Below, piece after piece: positions 23,981-32,347 of a stretch of DNA of 46,476 nucleotides. Position 1 is the first letter of the stretch. Each line of letters begins with the position of its first letter. The translations under genes and the position numbers were made by a program. A model generated the notes under the pieces. The model did not search any database and had not been told where the DNA came from. It was given only the letters and a program-made list of their open reading frames with translations. The stretch lies in assembly GCA_019415945.1 (NCBI GenBank), contig DXYF01000003.1, positions 1 through 46,476 on the forward strand. Reading direction: 5' to 3'. Source of the DNA: Clostridiales bacterium (GTDB taxonomy: Bacteria > Bacillota > Clostridia > Oscillospirales > Acutalibacteraceae).

Positions 23981-24700
23981 TCACTCACCCTCCGTTAAAT
24001 TTTTTTGAATTATCGGACCCGAAACATATTCGGCGTACACAAAAAACCTGTAACTTGTAAGACCTAATTCATCAAAAGGATAACAGGTGTACATTACAAG
24101 ATTTTCATAATCCGCCTTCAAGTCATATGCCGTTTTGTCGTTTGCCTTTTTAACGGCAGTATTTGTAATTTTGTACTCATAGTTGCCGTAGCTTGTGCGA
24201 ATAACAACGGTTTGTCCCTCTTGTGCATACTTTAAACCGTTAAAATATGTGTTGTTGTGACCTGCAACAAGAATAGTTTTGCCGTACCCCGGAATAAAGC
24301 TTCCGCTGTATAATCCCACACCGTTTCTCAGTGCAACATCTCCGTCACCAAAAAACAGTTTATTTTCAATTCCGCAGTCTTCAATTATAAGTTCTCCGAA
24401 TTGATTTCCGTAGCGTGGATATTCAATTTTATCAATATCAATATACTGCTTGCCGTCCTTTACATCAGATGACAACGCAGAATCATCCGAAACAGGCACA
24501 AATATATTTTTGTAGTCGGTAGAATAGTCCTTCTCACTGTCAGAAAATAACATTCCCGCCGCCGAAAAAAGTGTGCTGAAACTTGGAGCAAGTGCAAAAT
24601 ACAGCACGAGATAAGTTCCTACAAAAAATATAATGGGAAGAATTATAAAACTCTTCCCATCAGCTTTTCTATGCCTGCGTCTGTTTTTGTTTTCAGACAT
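23981..24700 (-). CDS. Sortase (class D/E-like transpeptidase)
   Basis: 239 residues with an N-terminal basic stretch and membrane anchor (SFIILPIIFFVGTYLVLYFA), then the sortase barrel. Catalytic residues are visible: His148 in LVAGHNNTYF, Cys206 in VMYTCYPF and Arg218 in TSYRFFVYA. Sortases cut sorting signals and attach proteins to the peptidoglycan. The gene lies directly after a secreted protein with a C-terminal sorting-type tail, so this looks like a dedicated pair. Class is a guess from the short loop structure and gene context. Confidence 0.9.
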   Translation of the reverse strand: MSENKNRRRHRKADGKSFIILPIIFFVGTYLVLYFALAPSFSTLFSAAGMLFSDSEKDYSTDYKNIFVPVSDDSALSSDVKDGKQYIDIDKIEYPRYGNQFGELIIEDCGIENKLFFGDGDVALRNGVGLYSGSFIPGYGKTILVAGHNNTYFNGLKYAQEGQTVVIRTSYGNYEYKITNTAVKKANDKTAYDLKADYENLVMYTCYPFDELGLTSYRFFVYAEYVSGPIIQKNLTEGE

Positions 24701-24706
24701 CTAAAA

Positions 24707-25294
24707 TCAAGCTCTTTCTTTCTTGGTCTTAAGAACAAAAATTGCTCCGCCTGCAGTAAGAACAACCAAAGCTGCACCGAGTACTGCAAATCCCATAAAG
24801 TCAGCAGATGCACCTGTTGTCTTAATCGGATTCTCAACAACAGTACCGTCCTTTGAAAGCGAAGGAGATGCACTGAAAGCAACCTCACCGTCAGCACCGT
24901 AAACAGTAAGAGTTTTTGCCGAAAAATCGTAAGACATTGTCATACCGAGAACTGCAACTGCCTTTTCGCCGTAACCCAAAAGAACCTCTTTCTGCTCAAA
25001 TGTGAGGTCACGGATGTTTGAAGCACCTGAACTCTCAAGGAAGCTCTCGCCCTGCTTAATAACAGCGATAATTTCTTCGGATTCCTCTTCAGTCATATCA
25101 ATCGTGTTAAAATAGCTTTCAGCCTGATTGATGTACTCGTCGGGAATATACATTACTCCGTCGCTCATCGAAACGCCCTTGCTGAGTTCATCAAGAACAG
25201 CCTGTTCGCTGCTGTTGATGCCTGCTGCAAAAGCTGACACTGCGGAAGCCGCAGCCAAAACAACGGAAATTAAAATTGCTGATAACTTTTTCAT
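24707..25294 (-). CDS. Secreted, sortase-anchored surface protein of unknown function
   Basis: 195 residues: signal peptide (MKKLSAILISVVLAAASAVS), an acidic middle part rich in Glu and Ser with predicted helices (DMTEEESEEIIAVIKQGESF), then a short beta-like region. The C-terminus is a sorting signal: NPIKTTG followed by a hydrophobic helix (FAVLGAALVVLTAGGAIFVL) and KTKKERA. The motif differs from canonical LPXTG. First gene of a three-gene unit with the sortase and a membrane protein, under one strong promoter. It is probably the sortase's own substrate on the cell wall. Confidence 0.85.
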   Translation of the reverse strand: MKKLSAILISVVLAAASAVSAFAAGINSSEQAVLDELSKGVSMSDGVMYIPDEYINQAESYFNTIDMTEEESEEIIAVIKQGESFLESSGASNIRDLTFEQKEVLLGYGEKAVAVLGMTMSYDFSAKTLTVYGADGEVAFSASPSLSKDGTVVENPIKTTGASADFMGFAVLGAALVVLTAGGAIFVLKTKKERA

Positions 25295-25347
25295 ATCATT
25301 CTACCACCTTTTATTTGTGACAACCACAAATCGTTTACTTCAAGTGC

Positions 25348-25376
25348 ATTATATCACTGTCACTCTTATTTGTCAA
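25348..25376 (-). promoter_or_regulatory. Promoter of the sortase unit
   Basis: Minus strand TTGACA (25371-25376) and TATAAT (25348-25353), 17-base spacing, full consensus, 54 bases before the surface-protein start. Confidence 0.9.
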
Positions 25377-25533
25377 ATGTTTTTTTGATTTTTTGTTATT
25401 TAAAAAAACAGCTAATATTGCCAAATAACACGGAACAAAAACAAATTTTAAGGATAAACTAAATTAATAATTTCCCTTTATCTCTTAAAAAACGACAATA
25501 TTTCACAATAATGCTATTAATTACACAAAAAAA

Positions 25534-25558
25534 TAGAAAAATCATCTCTGTTTTTCTA
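25534..25558. other. AT-rich 8-bp inverted repeat upstream of the polysaccharide promoter
   Basis: TAGAAAAA (25534-25541) and TTTTTCTA (25551-25558) pair perfectly around a 9-base loop. It lies ~25 bases upstream of the -35 element of the polysaccharide operon. It may be an operator or a weak terminator; the rest of 25377-25580 is AT-rich with nothing else recognised. Confidence 0.35.
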
Positions 25559-25580
25559 CTATTTACTTGTAAACATTTAA

Positions 25581-25609
25581 TTGCTAAAGTTTGAATTTTG
25601 TTATATAAT
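25581..25609 (+). promoter_or_regulatory. Promoter of the surface polysaccharide operon
   Basis: TTGCTA (25581-25586) and TATAAT (25604-25609), 17-base spacing, 65 bases before the first gene of an ~18-kb run of plus-strand genes. Confidence 0.75.
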
Positions 25610-25674
25610 GTATTCTCGCGGTTTATGCAAAACGCTTTTTCTTATTTCTGATTTTTTATAAAGGGAGCTTTTAT

Positions 25675-26382
25675 ATGGAAATTTCGTTTAAAGACATACT
25701 CAGGATAGTAAAGAAAAACATCATCTTTGTGATTATCATTTCTCTCCTTTTTTCGGTATGTTCTTTTTTTGTGACTTCGTTTTTTATAAAAAAGACATAT
25801 ACAGCAACGGTAAAGTTATATGTAAGTGCCGAATACACGGAAAGCGGAAGCGGTTATGAGGACTTAAACCGATACAATCTTTCCTCCAAGCTTGTTGCAA
25901 CTTACATAGAGCTTCTTGATACAAACAATTTCTATTCCGATGTATCTAAAACGCTTAATAACAAATACACAGCCTCACAGCTTAAGTCTATGATAAAATT
26001 TACGGGCGTTGAGGACACTGAGGTTTTTAAGGCTGATGTTGTTGCAGACAGCCCCGCCGAAGCAAAAAGCATCGCAGACGCTGTTGCACAAACCGCACCC
26101 GTTACAATTTCCGAACTTTTGAGCAGCAATTCAAAGCTTAAAATTGTTGACGAGGCTACAACTCCGCAAGCTCCCACATCGCCGAGCGTGCCCAAAAATG
26201 TTTTAATCGCATTTCTCCTCGGTCTTGTAATTTCGCTTGTTATTGCATTTGTAAGAGATTATTTTGATGTAAAAATCAAGTACGACGACGAAATGACTAC
26301 AATCTGCAATGTGCCTGTCCTTGCATCAATACCGGACTTTGAATATTTTTCAAAAAACATTAAATCGGCACATTCAAAATAA
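25675..26382 (+). CDS. Chain-length regulator / BY-kinase modulator (Wzz family, CpsC/YveK-like)
   Basis: 235 residues: cytoplasmic start (MEISFKDILRIVKKN), a membrane helix at about 15-40, an outside coiled domain, and a second helix near 180-200 preceded by the conserved proline-rich PQAPTSPSVPKN. This is the Wzz-type fold of Gram-positive CpsC proteins, which set polymer length and activate the partner tyrosine kinase. The partner is the next gene, 12 bases on, as in streptococcal cpsCD. The first gene after the operon promoter. Confidence 0.92.
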   Translation: MEISFKDILRIVKKNIIFVIIISLLFSVCSFFVTSFFIKKTYTATVKLYVSAEYTESGSGYEDLNRYNLSSKLVATYIELLDTNNFYSDVSKTLNNKYTASQLKSMIKFTGVEDTEVFKADVVADSPAEAKSIADAVAQTAPVTISELLSSNSKLKIVDEATTPQAPTSPSVPKNVLIAFLLGLVISLVIAFVRDYFDVKIKYDDEMTTICNVPVLASIPDFEYFSKNIKSAHSK

Positions 26383-26394
26383 GGAGGGTTAACC

Positions 26395-27099
26395 GTGGCT
26401 AAAACAAAAATAGACCGTTCTATAGATACAGAAGCTTTGGGATTTCAGATAAGAGAATCCTATAAGACGGCAAGAACAAATATTGCTTATTCCATAATTA
26501 AAAAGGGCTGCAAAAAAATCGCCTTCACAAGCTCGTTTAAAGGCGAGGGCAAAACCGTAACGGCGATGAATGTTGCGTCAGCTCTCGCACAGCAGATGGA
26601 TACAAGGGTGCTTGTAATTGAATGCGACCTTCGCCGTCCTCAGGTTCATTCGGCACTAAAACTCACCCCTACACCCGGACTGACAAATTTTCTTAATGAC
26701 GAGTGTACAGAAGAGGATATAATTAAAAGCACCAGGCTTCCGAACATGAAAGCCGTTTGCTACGGTGCAGTACCGCCCAACCCATCTGAACTGCTTGCAA
26801 GCGAGGCTATGGCTGAATTTATAAAGAGTGTTGAAAAAGACTACGACTACATTATTTTTGACACTCCTCCTGTTGGAGTAGTCATTGATGCTGTTCCGAT
26901 TATCAAAGCTTCAGACGGTGTTGTGGTTGTAGTAAAAAACAACTCAACAACATATCCGCAGCTTAACAAAACACTTGAATTTCTCGAGCGTTCCGGCGGA
27001 AAAACGCTTGGAGTTATCATCAACAAGGTAAAGCCCTCTGAAACTAAAAAATACAAAAAAGGCTACAACGGATATTCATACGGATATTACGGATATTAA
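26395..27099 (+). CDS. cpsD: Bacterial tyrosine kinase (CpsD/CapB type)
   Basis: 234 residues, GTG start after GGAGGG. Walker A SSFKGEGKTVTAMNV, Walker A' VLVIECDLRRPQVH and Walker B YIIFDTPPVG mark a BY-kinase. The C-terminus is a tyrosine cluster (KKGYNGYSYGYYGY), the autophosphorylation tail; it is unusually glycine-tyrosine repetitive. The kinase works with the preceding membrane activator to control polysaccharide assembly. No CpsB-type phosphatase is seen in this window, so the opposing enzyme must be elsewhere. Confidence 0.95.
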   Translation: MAKTKIDRSIDTEALGFQIRESYKTARTNIAYSIIKKGCKKIAFTSSFKGEGKTVTAMNVASALAQQMDTRVLVIECDLRRPQVHSALKLTPTPGLTNFLNDECTEEDIIKSTRLPNMKAVCYGAVPPNPSELLASEAMAEFIKSVEKDYDYIIFDTPPVGVVIDAVPIIKASDGVVVVVKNNSTTYPQLNKTLEFLERSGGKTLGVIINKVKPSETKKYKKGYNGYSYGYYGY

Positions 27100-27127
27100 A
27101 TATTTTTCAACAATTTTGGGAAGGTAT

Positions 27128-27823
27128 ATGGACACGGCTATGATAAACAATAATGTTGATACTGCAAAGCTATGCGGTAGCGGCGATAACACCGGTAATA
27201 AACGCATACAAAGTAAACCTGTCTATGACTTTATAAAGCGTATTATTGATATTGTCTGCTCTTTATTAGGCATCATACTTCTTTCACCGTTCTTTATAAT
27301 AATAAGCATAATTATAAAGACAACAAGCAAAGGCCCTGTGTTTTTTGTACATAAAAGGGTGGGCAAAAACGGAAAGGAAATAGGCATTTACAAATTCAGG
27401 AGCATGGTTGTAAACGCCGAGCAGCTATTGGACACCCTTACCGAGGAGCAAAAGGAAGAATTCAGGCAAAACTTCAAGCTTGAAAACGATCCGAGAATTA
27501 CCAAAGTCGGAAATATTTTAAGAAAGACAAGTCTTGATGAGCTGCCTCAGCTTTTTAATATACTGAAAGGCGATATCTCAATAATCGGTCCACGCCCTGT
27601 AGTAGAAGCAGAAATCAAATTTTACGGCAACTATAAAGATTTGCTTTTAAGCGTAAAACCCGGTCTTACAGGTTTTTGGGCGGCAAACGGCAGAAGCGAC
27701 ACAAGCTACAAAAGACGCCGAGCAATGGAAATTTACTATGTTAAAAACCGCTCATTGCTGTTTGACTTTAAAATTTTCTTTAAAACCTTTGTTTCCGTTT
27801 TCAAGGGCGAAGGTGCCAAGTAG
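27128..27823 (+). CDS. Initiating undecaprenyl-phosphate sugar phosphotransferase
   Basis: About 231 residues from the ATG at 27128 (other starts nearby are possible). It has one membrane helix (IVCSLLGIILLSPFFIIISI) and the PF02397 catalytic domain: KRVGKNGKEIGIYKFRSM, DPRITKVGNILRKTSLDELP, and the late KPGLTGFWAANGRSD. It transfers a sugar-1-phosphate from a UDP-sugar to the lipid carrier, starting the repeat unit. Galactose or an N-acetylated sugar is the usual donor; sequence alone does not decide. Third in the operon, right after the kinase. Confidence 0.92.
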   Translation: MDTAMINNNVDTAKLCGSGDNTGNKRIQSKPVYDFIKRIIDIVCSLLGIILLSPFFIIISIIIKTTSKGPVFFVHKRVGKNGKEIGIYKFRSMVVNAEQLLDTLTEEQKEEFRQNFKLENDPRITKVGNILRKTSLDELPQLFNILKGDISIIGPRPVVEAEIKFYGNYKDLLLSVKPGLTGFWAANGRSDTSYKRRRAMEIYYVKNRSLLFDFKIFFKTFVSVFKGEGAK

Positions 27824-27867
27824 TTTTTCGGGCAGAACTTTTTGATTAATCTTTACGGGGGTATGTT

Positions 27868-28647
27868 ATGAAAGCAGTAATCCTTGCAGGCGGATTCGGA
27901 ACTCGAATTTCCGAGGAATCTCAGTTTAAGCCAAAGCCGATGATTGAAATCGGTGAAATGCCTATTATCTGGCATATTATGAAACTTTATTCAGCATACG
28001 GCGTAAATGAATTCGTAATTTGTGCAGGCTACAAGCAGCATGTCATTAAAGAATGGTTTGCCGACTATTTTCTGCACACCTCTGATATTACCTTTGATTT
28101 TACTCAGGATGACAAAATTATTGTTCATAACAAGCGAGCCGAGCAATGGAAGGTTACGGTTGTTGATACGGGACTTAACACAATGACAGGCGGCAGACTT
28201 AAAAGAGTTAAAAATTATATCGGCGAAGAGCCGTTTTTTATGACCTACGGCGACGGCGTTGCAAATGTTGACATAGACGCCCTGCTTAATTTTCACAAAA
28301 ATCACGGCAGGCTTGCCACTATGACGGCAGTAAAGCCCGACAGCCGTTTCGGAGTGCTTGATCTGTCGGAAAATGACGAGGTCAAGGCATTCCGCGAAAA
28401 AAGTGCCGTTGACTCAGGCTACATAAACGCAGGATTTATGGTGCTTTCTCCAAAGGTTCTTGACTACATAAAAGACGACACAATAATGTTTGAGCGTGAA
28501 CCTATGGAGCGTTTGGCACAGGAAAATCAGCTTATGTGCTACAAGCACGACGGCTTTTGGCAATGCATGGACACCCTGCGTGACAAGGAAAGACTTGAAA
28601 AGTTATGGAGCGAAAACAAGGCTCCGTGGAAGGTATGGAACGACTGA
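27868..28647 (+). CDS. rfbF: Glucose-1-phosphate cytidylyltransferase
   Basis: Makes CDP-glucose from CTP and glucose-1-phosphate. 259 residues, family length. Nucleotidyltransferase start VILAGGFGTRISEESQFKPK, the activation segment FMTYGDGVANVDI, and INAGFMVLSPKVLDYI and MERLAQENQLM fit RfbF closely; the FWQCMDTLRDKE stretch is also characteristic. It overlaps the next gene (RfbG, the next enzyme of the pathway) at a TGATG. Together they define a CDP-6-deoxyhexose branch in this cluster. Confidence 0.95.
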   Translation: MKAVILAGGFGTRISEESQFKPKPMIEIGEMPIIWHIMKLYSAYGVNEFVICAGYKQHVIKEWFADYFLHTSDITFDFTQDDKIIVHNKRAEQWKVTVVDTGLNTMTGGRLKRVKNYIGEEPFFMTYGDGVANVDIDALLNFHKNHGRLATMTAVKPDSRFGVLDLSENDEVKAFREKSAVDSGYINAGFMVLSPKVLDYIKDDTIMFEREPMERLAQENQLMCYKHDGFWQCMDTLRDKERLEKLWSENKAPWKVWND

Positions 28648-29702
28648 TGCAAAGCTTTTACAAAGGAAAAAAGATTTTTATAACGGGTCACACCGGCTTT
28701 AAGGGAAGCTGGCTGTGCAAAATGCTCTCTGACTTCGGAGCGGATGTTACGGGATATGCACTCACGCCTCCCACATCTCCGAGTCTTTTTGAAGAAGCAA
28801 AAATTGACAGGGACATAAAATCGGTTATAGGCGACATTCGTGACCTTGATTCTCTTAAAAAGGCGTTTGACGAATATCAGCCCGAAATTGTGCTGCACCT
28901 TGCCGCACAGCCGATTGTGCGTGACAGCTACAAAATGCCCCTGTACACCTACGAAACCAATGTTATGGGAACGGTAAATATACTTGAATGTATGCGAAAT
29001 TCAAGCTGCGTTAAGTCTTTTCTTAATGTTACAACCGACAAGGTGTATGAAAACAAGGAATGGCAGTGGGGCTACCGTGAAAACGAGCCGCTTGACGGTT
29101 TTGACCCCTACTCAAACAGCAAAAGCTGCAGCGAACTTGTAACGCACAGCTACAAAAATTCGTTTTTCTCGGATTCAGCGGTCGCTGTTTCAACCGCAAG
29201 AGCGGGAAATGTAATCGGCGGAGGAGATTTTGCAAACGACAGAATCATTCCCGACTGCGTGCGTGCTCTTGAAAAGGGCGAGAACATTGTTGTGAGAAAT
29301 CCGCACTCGACCCGTCCGTATCAGCATGTATTGGAACCGCTTTACGCATATCTTATGATAGCAAAGGCTCAGTATGAGGATAAATCGTTTGAGGGTTACT
29401 ACAATGTAGGCCCCGACGAGTGCGACTGCGTAACGACAGGGGAGCTTGTCGATTTGTTTGTTAAATACACGGACGGTGCGGTACGCCGCATTGACAGAGC
29501 CGAAAAAAATGCCGTCCACGAGGCAAATTTCTTAAAGCTTGACTGCTCAAAGCTAAAGAGTGTATTTGGCTGGAAACCCCGCTGGCATGTCTGCGACGCG
29601 GTTGAAAAAACAGTTGAGTGGTCAAAGATATGGCTTGAAAACGACGATGTAAGAAAATGTATGGAAAAGCAGATTGATGAATTTTTAAACATTTCGGTAT
29701 GA
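28647..29702 (+). CDS. rfbG: CDP-glucose 4,6-dehydratase
   Basis: Converts CDP-glucose to CDP-4-dehydro-6-deoxyglucose with bound NAD. I take the ATG at 28647 (MQSFYKGKKIFITG), which overlaps the rfbF stop as TGATG; an ATG at 28635 is also possible. 351 residues. GHTGFKGSWL is the NAD-binding motif, TTDKVYENKEW and DPYSNSKSCSE give the SDR active site with YxxxK. The NVIGGGDFANDRIIPD segment is typical of RfbG. Confidence 0.94.
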   Translation: MQSFYKGKKIFITGHTGFKGSWLCKMLSDFGADVTGYALTPPTSPSLFEEAKIDRDIKSVIGDIRDLDSLKKAFDEYQPEIVLHLAAQPIVRDSYKMPLYTYETNVMGTVNILECMRNSSCVKSFLNVTTDKVYENKEWQWGYRENEPLDGFDPYSNSKSCSELVTHSYKNSFFSDSAVAVSTARAGNVIGGGDFANDRIIPDCVRALEKGENIVVRNPHSTRPYQHVLEPLYAYLMIAKAQYEDKSFEGYYNVGPDECDCVTTGELVDLFVKYTDGAVRRIDRAEKNAVHEANFLKLDCSKLKSVFGWKPRWHVCDAVEKTVEWSKIWLENDDVRKCMEKQIDEFLNISV

Positions 29703-29713
29703 GAGGTCAGGTT

Positions 29714-30634
29714 ATGAAAAAAGCGATTGTTACGGGAGCGAACGGCTTTGTCGGCTCAAATGTCTGCAAGGAGCTGTGCGAAAACGGAGTTAAGGTTTTT
29801 GCCGTAGTAAAAGATACAAATGAAAATATAAGCAATATTGAAAATCTTTTAAATATTGAAATTATATACTGCGAGCTTTGCGAAATCGACTCGCTGTGTG
29901 ATAAAATTTCCGACAGGGATATTGATGTTTTTTACCATTTTGCGTGGGTAGGCTCGGCAGGAGAGCTGAGGTGCGATGAAAAAGTACAGCTTCAAAACGC
30001 TCTGTGGACAGCCGACGCACTCAGAACAGCGGACAAAATGAGATGCAGAAAGTTTGTAAATGCAGGCTCTATTATGGAAAAGGAAACCTACACCGCTGTT
30101 TACACCCAGGAAAGCAAACCGGGACTTCCCTACATTTACGGTGCCGGCAAGCTCATTGCCCGTGCAATATGCAAGCCCATTGCAAACTCACTTGACATTG
30201 ACCTTTGCTGGGCGGTAATCACAAACGCCTACGGTGCAGGAGAATTTTCTCCGAGATTTGTAAACTCTACCATCAGAAAAATTATCGCAGGCGAACCGCT
30301 TTTGTTTACGGCGGCTACGCAAAACTACGATTTTATCTATGTTACCGATGTTGCAAAAGCCTTTGTCGCAATCGGCGAGTACGGTGTTGCAAACAAGGAA
30401 TATACAATAGGAAGCTCAAATGCAAAGCCGCTTAAGGAATTTATACTTGAAATGCAGCAGGCACTTGCTCCCGACGCTAAACCGATTTTCGGCGATGTGC
30501 CTTTTACAGGCGTAAATATGCCGCTTGAAGCATTTGACACAACGGATATTGAAACCGACTGCCATTTTAAGCCGACAATAAGCTTTGCGGAGGGAACAAG
30601 GCTTACAATGGAGTGGATTAGGTCTGTTGACTAA
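29714..30634 (+). CDS. NAD-dependent epimerase/reductase (SDR), probable CDP-6-deoxyhexose 4-reductase
   Basis: About 306 residues from the ATG at 29714; an ATG at 29699 overlaps the rfbG stop but lacks its own site. Extended SDR: TGANGFVGSNV for NAD(P), FAWVGSAGE, NAGSIMEKETY, and the catalytic PYIYGAGK (YxxxK). It follows rfbG directly and sits before an RmlC-like epimerase, so a 4-keto reductase finishing a CDP-6-deoxyhexose is the best guess. It resembles the abequose/paratose synthase group in setting. Substrate not certain. Confidence 0.8.
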   Translation: MKKAIVTGANGFVGSNVCKELCENGVKVFAVVKDTNENISNIENLLNIEIIYCELCEIDSLCDKISDRDIDVFYHFAWVGSAGELRCDEKVQLQNALWTADALRTADKMRCRKFVNAGSIMEKETYTAVYTQESKPGLPYIYGAGKLIARAICKPIANSLDIDLCWAVITNAYGAGEFSPRFVNSTIRKIIAGEPLLFTAATQNYDFIYVTDVAKAFVAIGEYGVANKEYTIGSSNAKPLKEFILEMQQALAPDAKPIFGDVPFTGVNMPLEAFDTTDIETDCHFKPTISFAEGTRLTMEWIRSVD

Positions 30635-30639
30635 ACTAC

Positions 30640-30663
30640 GGGCGGACTGTGTTCGCCCTTTTT
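30640..30663 (+). terminator. Intrinsic terminator inside the polysaccharide operon
   Basis: 7-bp stem GGGCGGA/TTCGCCC (one G-U pair) around CTGTG, followed directly by five Ts, six bases past the SDR stop. Genes on both sides run in the same direction. No clear promoter is seen before the next gene, so partial read-through seems likely. Confidence 0.7.
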
Positions 30664-30733
30664 GCTGTGTTTTGGTTTTGAGAGTTTAGGATTATCAAAG
30701 TGATTAAAAATTTGCGTATTGGAGAAATGTTTT

Positions 30734-31306
30734 ATGATACAGAAATTTGAATTTTGCAAAACCGACTTTGACGGTGCGTTTCTTATCAAGCCGTTTTGTG
30801 CTACCGATGTAAGAGGAGCGTTCATCAAGGACTATTCCAAGGAAGTTTTTGAAGCAAACGGTCTTGAGCACAACCTTGCCGAGGTTTTTTACACTGTTTC
30901 TCACAAGGGCGTTATCCGTGCCCTGCACTTTCAGCGTGTTCATGAGCAGGCAAAACTTGTAAGATGCGTAAAGGGCAAAGTTTTTGATGTGATTGTAGAT
31001 TTGCGGAAGGACTCTCCCACCTTTAAAAAGTGGCAGGGCTTTTATCTTTCCGAAGAAAATATGAACGAGCTTTATGTACCTGAGCATTTTGCCCACGGCT
31101 ATCTTGTTTTGGAGCCGTCAATCGTTTCATACAAATGCGGAGAGAAATTCTACGGAGAATACGATGACGGAATTATGTACAATGACCCTGATTTGGGAGT
31201 TGAGTGGCCGTTTGACGAAATCGGCGGAGCAGAAAATCTGATTCTTGCCGACAAGGACAAAAATCTTCAGTCATTTAAGGAATTTGAGGAAAAATATCTT
31301 AAATAA
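30734..31306 (+). CDS. RmlC-like 4-keto-6-deoxyhexose 3,5-epimerase
   Basis: 190 residues from the ATG at 30734 (GGAG upstream). It is a cupin of the RmlC family: GVIRALHFQ has the catalytic histidine, KVFDVIVDLRKDSPTF is the standard strand pair, YVPEHFAHGYLVLEP carries another active-site part, and MYNDPDLGVEWP is the usual end motif. RmlC normally works on dTDP-4-keto-6-deoxyglucose. No dTDP pathway genes (rmlA, B, D) are here, while CDP-glucose enzymes are next door, so it may act on the CDP intermediate. Nucleotide specificity is inference. Confidence 0.85.
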   Translation: MIQKFEFCKTDFDGAFLIKPFCATDVRGAFIKDYSKEVFEANGLEHNLAEVFYTVSHKGVIRALHFQRVHEQAKLVRCVKGKVFDVIVDLRKDSPTFKKWQGFYLSEENMNELYVPEHFAHGYLVLEPSIVSYKCGEKFYGEYDDGIMYNDPDLGVEWPFDEIGGAENLILADKDKNLQSFKEFEEKYLK

Positions 31307-31331
31307 AAAAACTAAAAATTTGAGGGATAAA

Positions 31332-32339
31332 ATGAACATCGTATATTCAAGTTCTGACAGCTATTCGCCCATTGCAGGCGTTTCTATATGCTCTTTGCTG
31401 TATAACAACAAGGACGCCGACGAAATCAACATTTTTATGATTGACAATAACATTTCCGACGAAAATAAAAAACGCTTTACGGATTTAGCCGAGCAGTACG
31501 GAAGAAAAATCGAATTTATCAAACAGCCCGACTTAAATAAACAGGCGGGCGTTGAAATTGAAGTCGGCAGATGGAACATCAGTACATTTTTCAGACTGTT
31601 TCTATGTACGATTTTGCCCGACAATATTGACCGCTGTATTTACCTCGACTGCGATACGGTTATCCGTCACTCGCTTTCAGAGCTTTGGAATATGGATTTA
31701 GGAAAATGCGTCGTTGCCGCCGTTGATGACTGCCGAAGCGACCGCTACAAAACAGAGCTTGGTCTTACCGCCGACAGCACCTACACAAACAACGGCGTGT
31801 TGCTTATCGACTTAAAGAGCTGGCGTGAGATGAATGTTGAAAAGGATTTTCTAAAGTTTATCATTGCACATAACGGCAACATAACCTATGTTGATCAGGG
31901 GGTTTTAAACGGTGTTTTGTCCAAAAAGGGTCTTGTAAAGGTTATCCACACAAAATACGATGCCATGACGGTTTTCTTTGATTTTAATTTTAAGGATTTA
32001 ATGAAAGTCCGCAGACCCGAACATCACCTGAGCGAACAGGAATACAACGAGGCGGTAGAGGATCCGTATATAATCCACTTTACCTCCTGCTTTATGTCGG
32101 GAACACGCCCTTGGAACGACAACAACAGCCACCCATTTAAAGACGATTATCTAAAATATAAGGATATGTCACCTTGGAAGGATTTTCCGCAGTACCCCGA
32201 TGACCGCAAAAAGGCAAAAAAGCTTATGACTGCCGTCTGCAACATACTTCCTAAAGGTCTTATGATTGCCGGAATTTCGCTTGTTCATTCAAAGCTCTAT
32301 CCCATGGTGCGTTCACTCAAGGGAAAAAACAATCACTGA
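31332..32339 (+). CDS. Glycosyltransferase family 8
   Basis: 335 residues from the ATG at 31332 (GAGGGA site). GT8 retaining enzyme: early NIVYSSSDSYSPIAGVSICSLL, the metal-binding YLDCDTVI (DxD), NNGVLLIDLKSW, and VDQGVLNGVL. Such enzymes transfer glucose or galactose from UDP-sugars. It follows the RmlC-like gene and precedes a GT4 by 8 bases. It likely adds one sugar of the repeat unit at the inner membrane face. Donor and linkage unknown. Confidence 0.9.
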   Translation: MNIVYSSSDSYSPIAGVSICSLLYNNKDADEINIFMIDNNISDENKKRFTDLAEQYGRKIEFIKQPDLNKQAGVEIEVGRWNISTFFRLFLCTILPDNIDRCIYLDCDTVIRHSLSELWNMDLGKCVVAAVDDCRSDRYKTELGLTADSTYTNNGVLLIDLKSWREMNVEKDFLKFIIAHNGNITYVDQGVLNGVLSKKGLVKVIHTKYDAMTVFFDFNFKDLMKVRRPEHHLSEQEYNEAVEDPYIIHFTSCFMSGTRPWNDNNSHPFKDDYLKYKDMSPWKDFPQYPDDRKKAKKLMTAVCNILPKGLMIAGISLVHSKLYPMVRSLKGKNNH

Positions 32340-32347
32340 GGTAAAAA

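Noticed and set aside
25377..25580. Riboswitch or antitermination leader for the polysaccharide operon
   Set aside because: This stretch lies upstream of the promoter hexamers and shows only one simple AT-rich inverted repeat.
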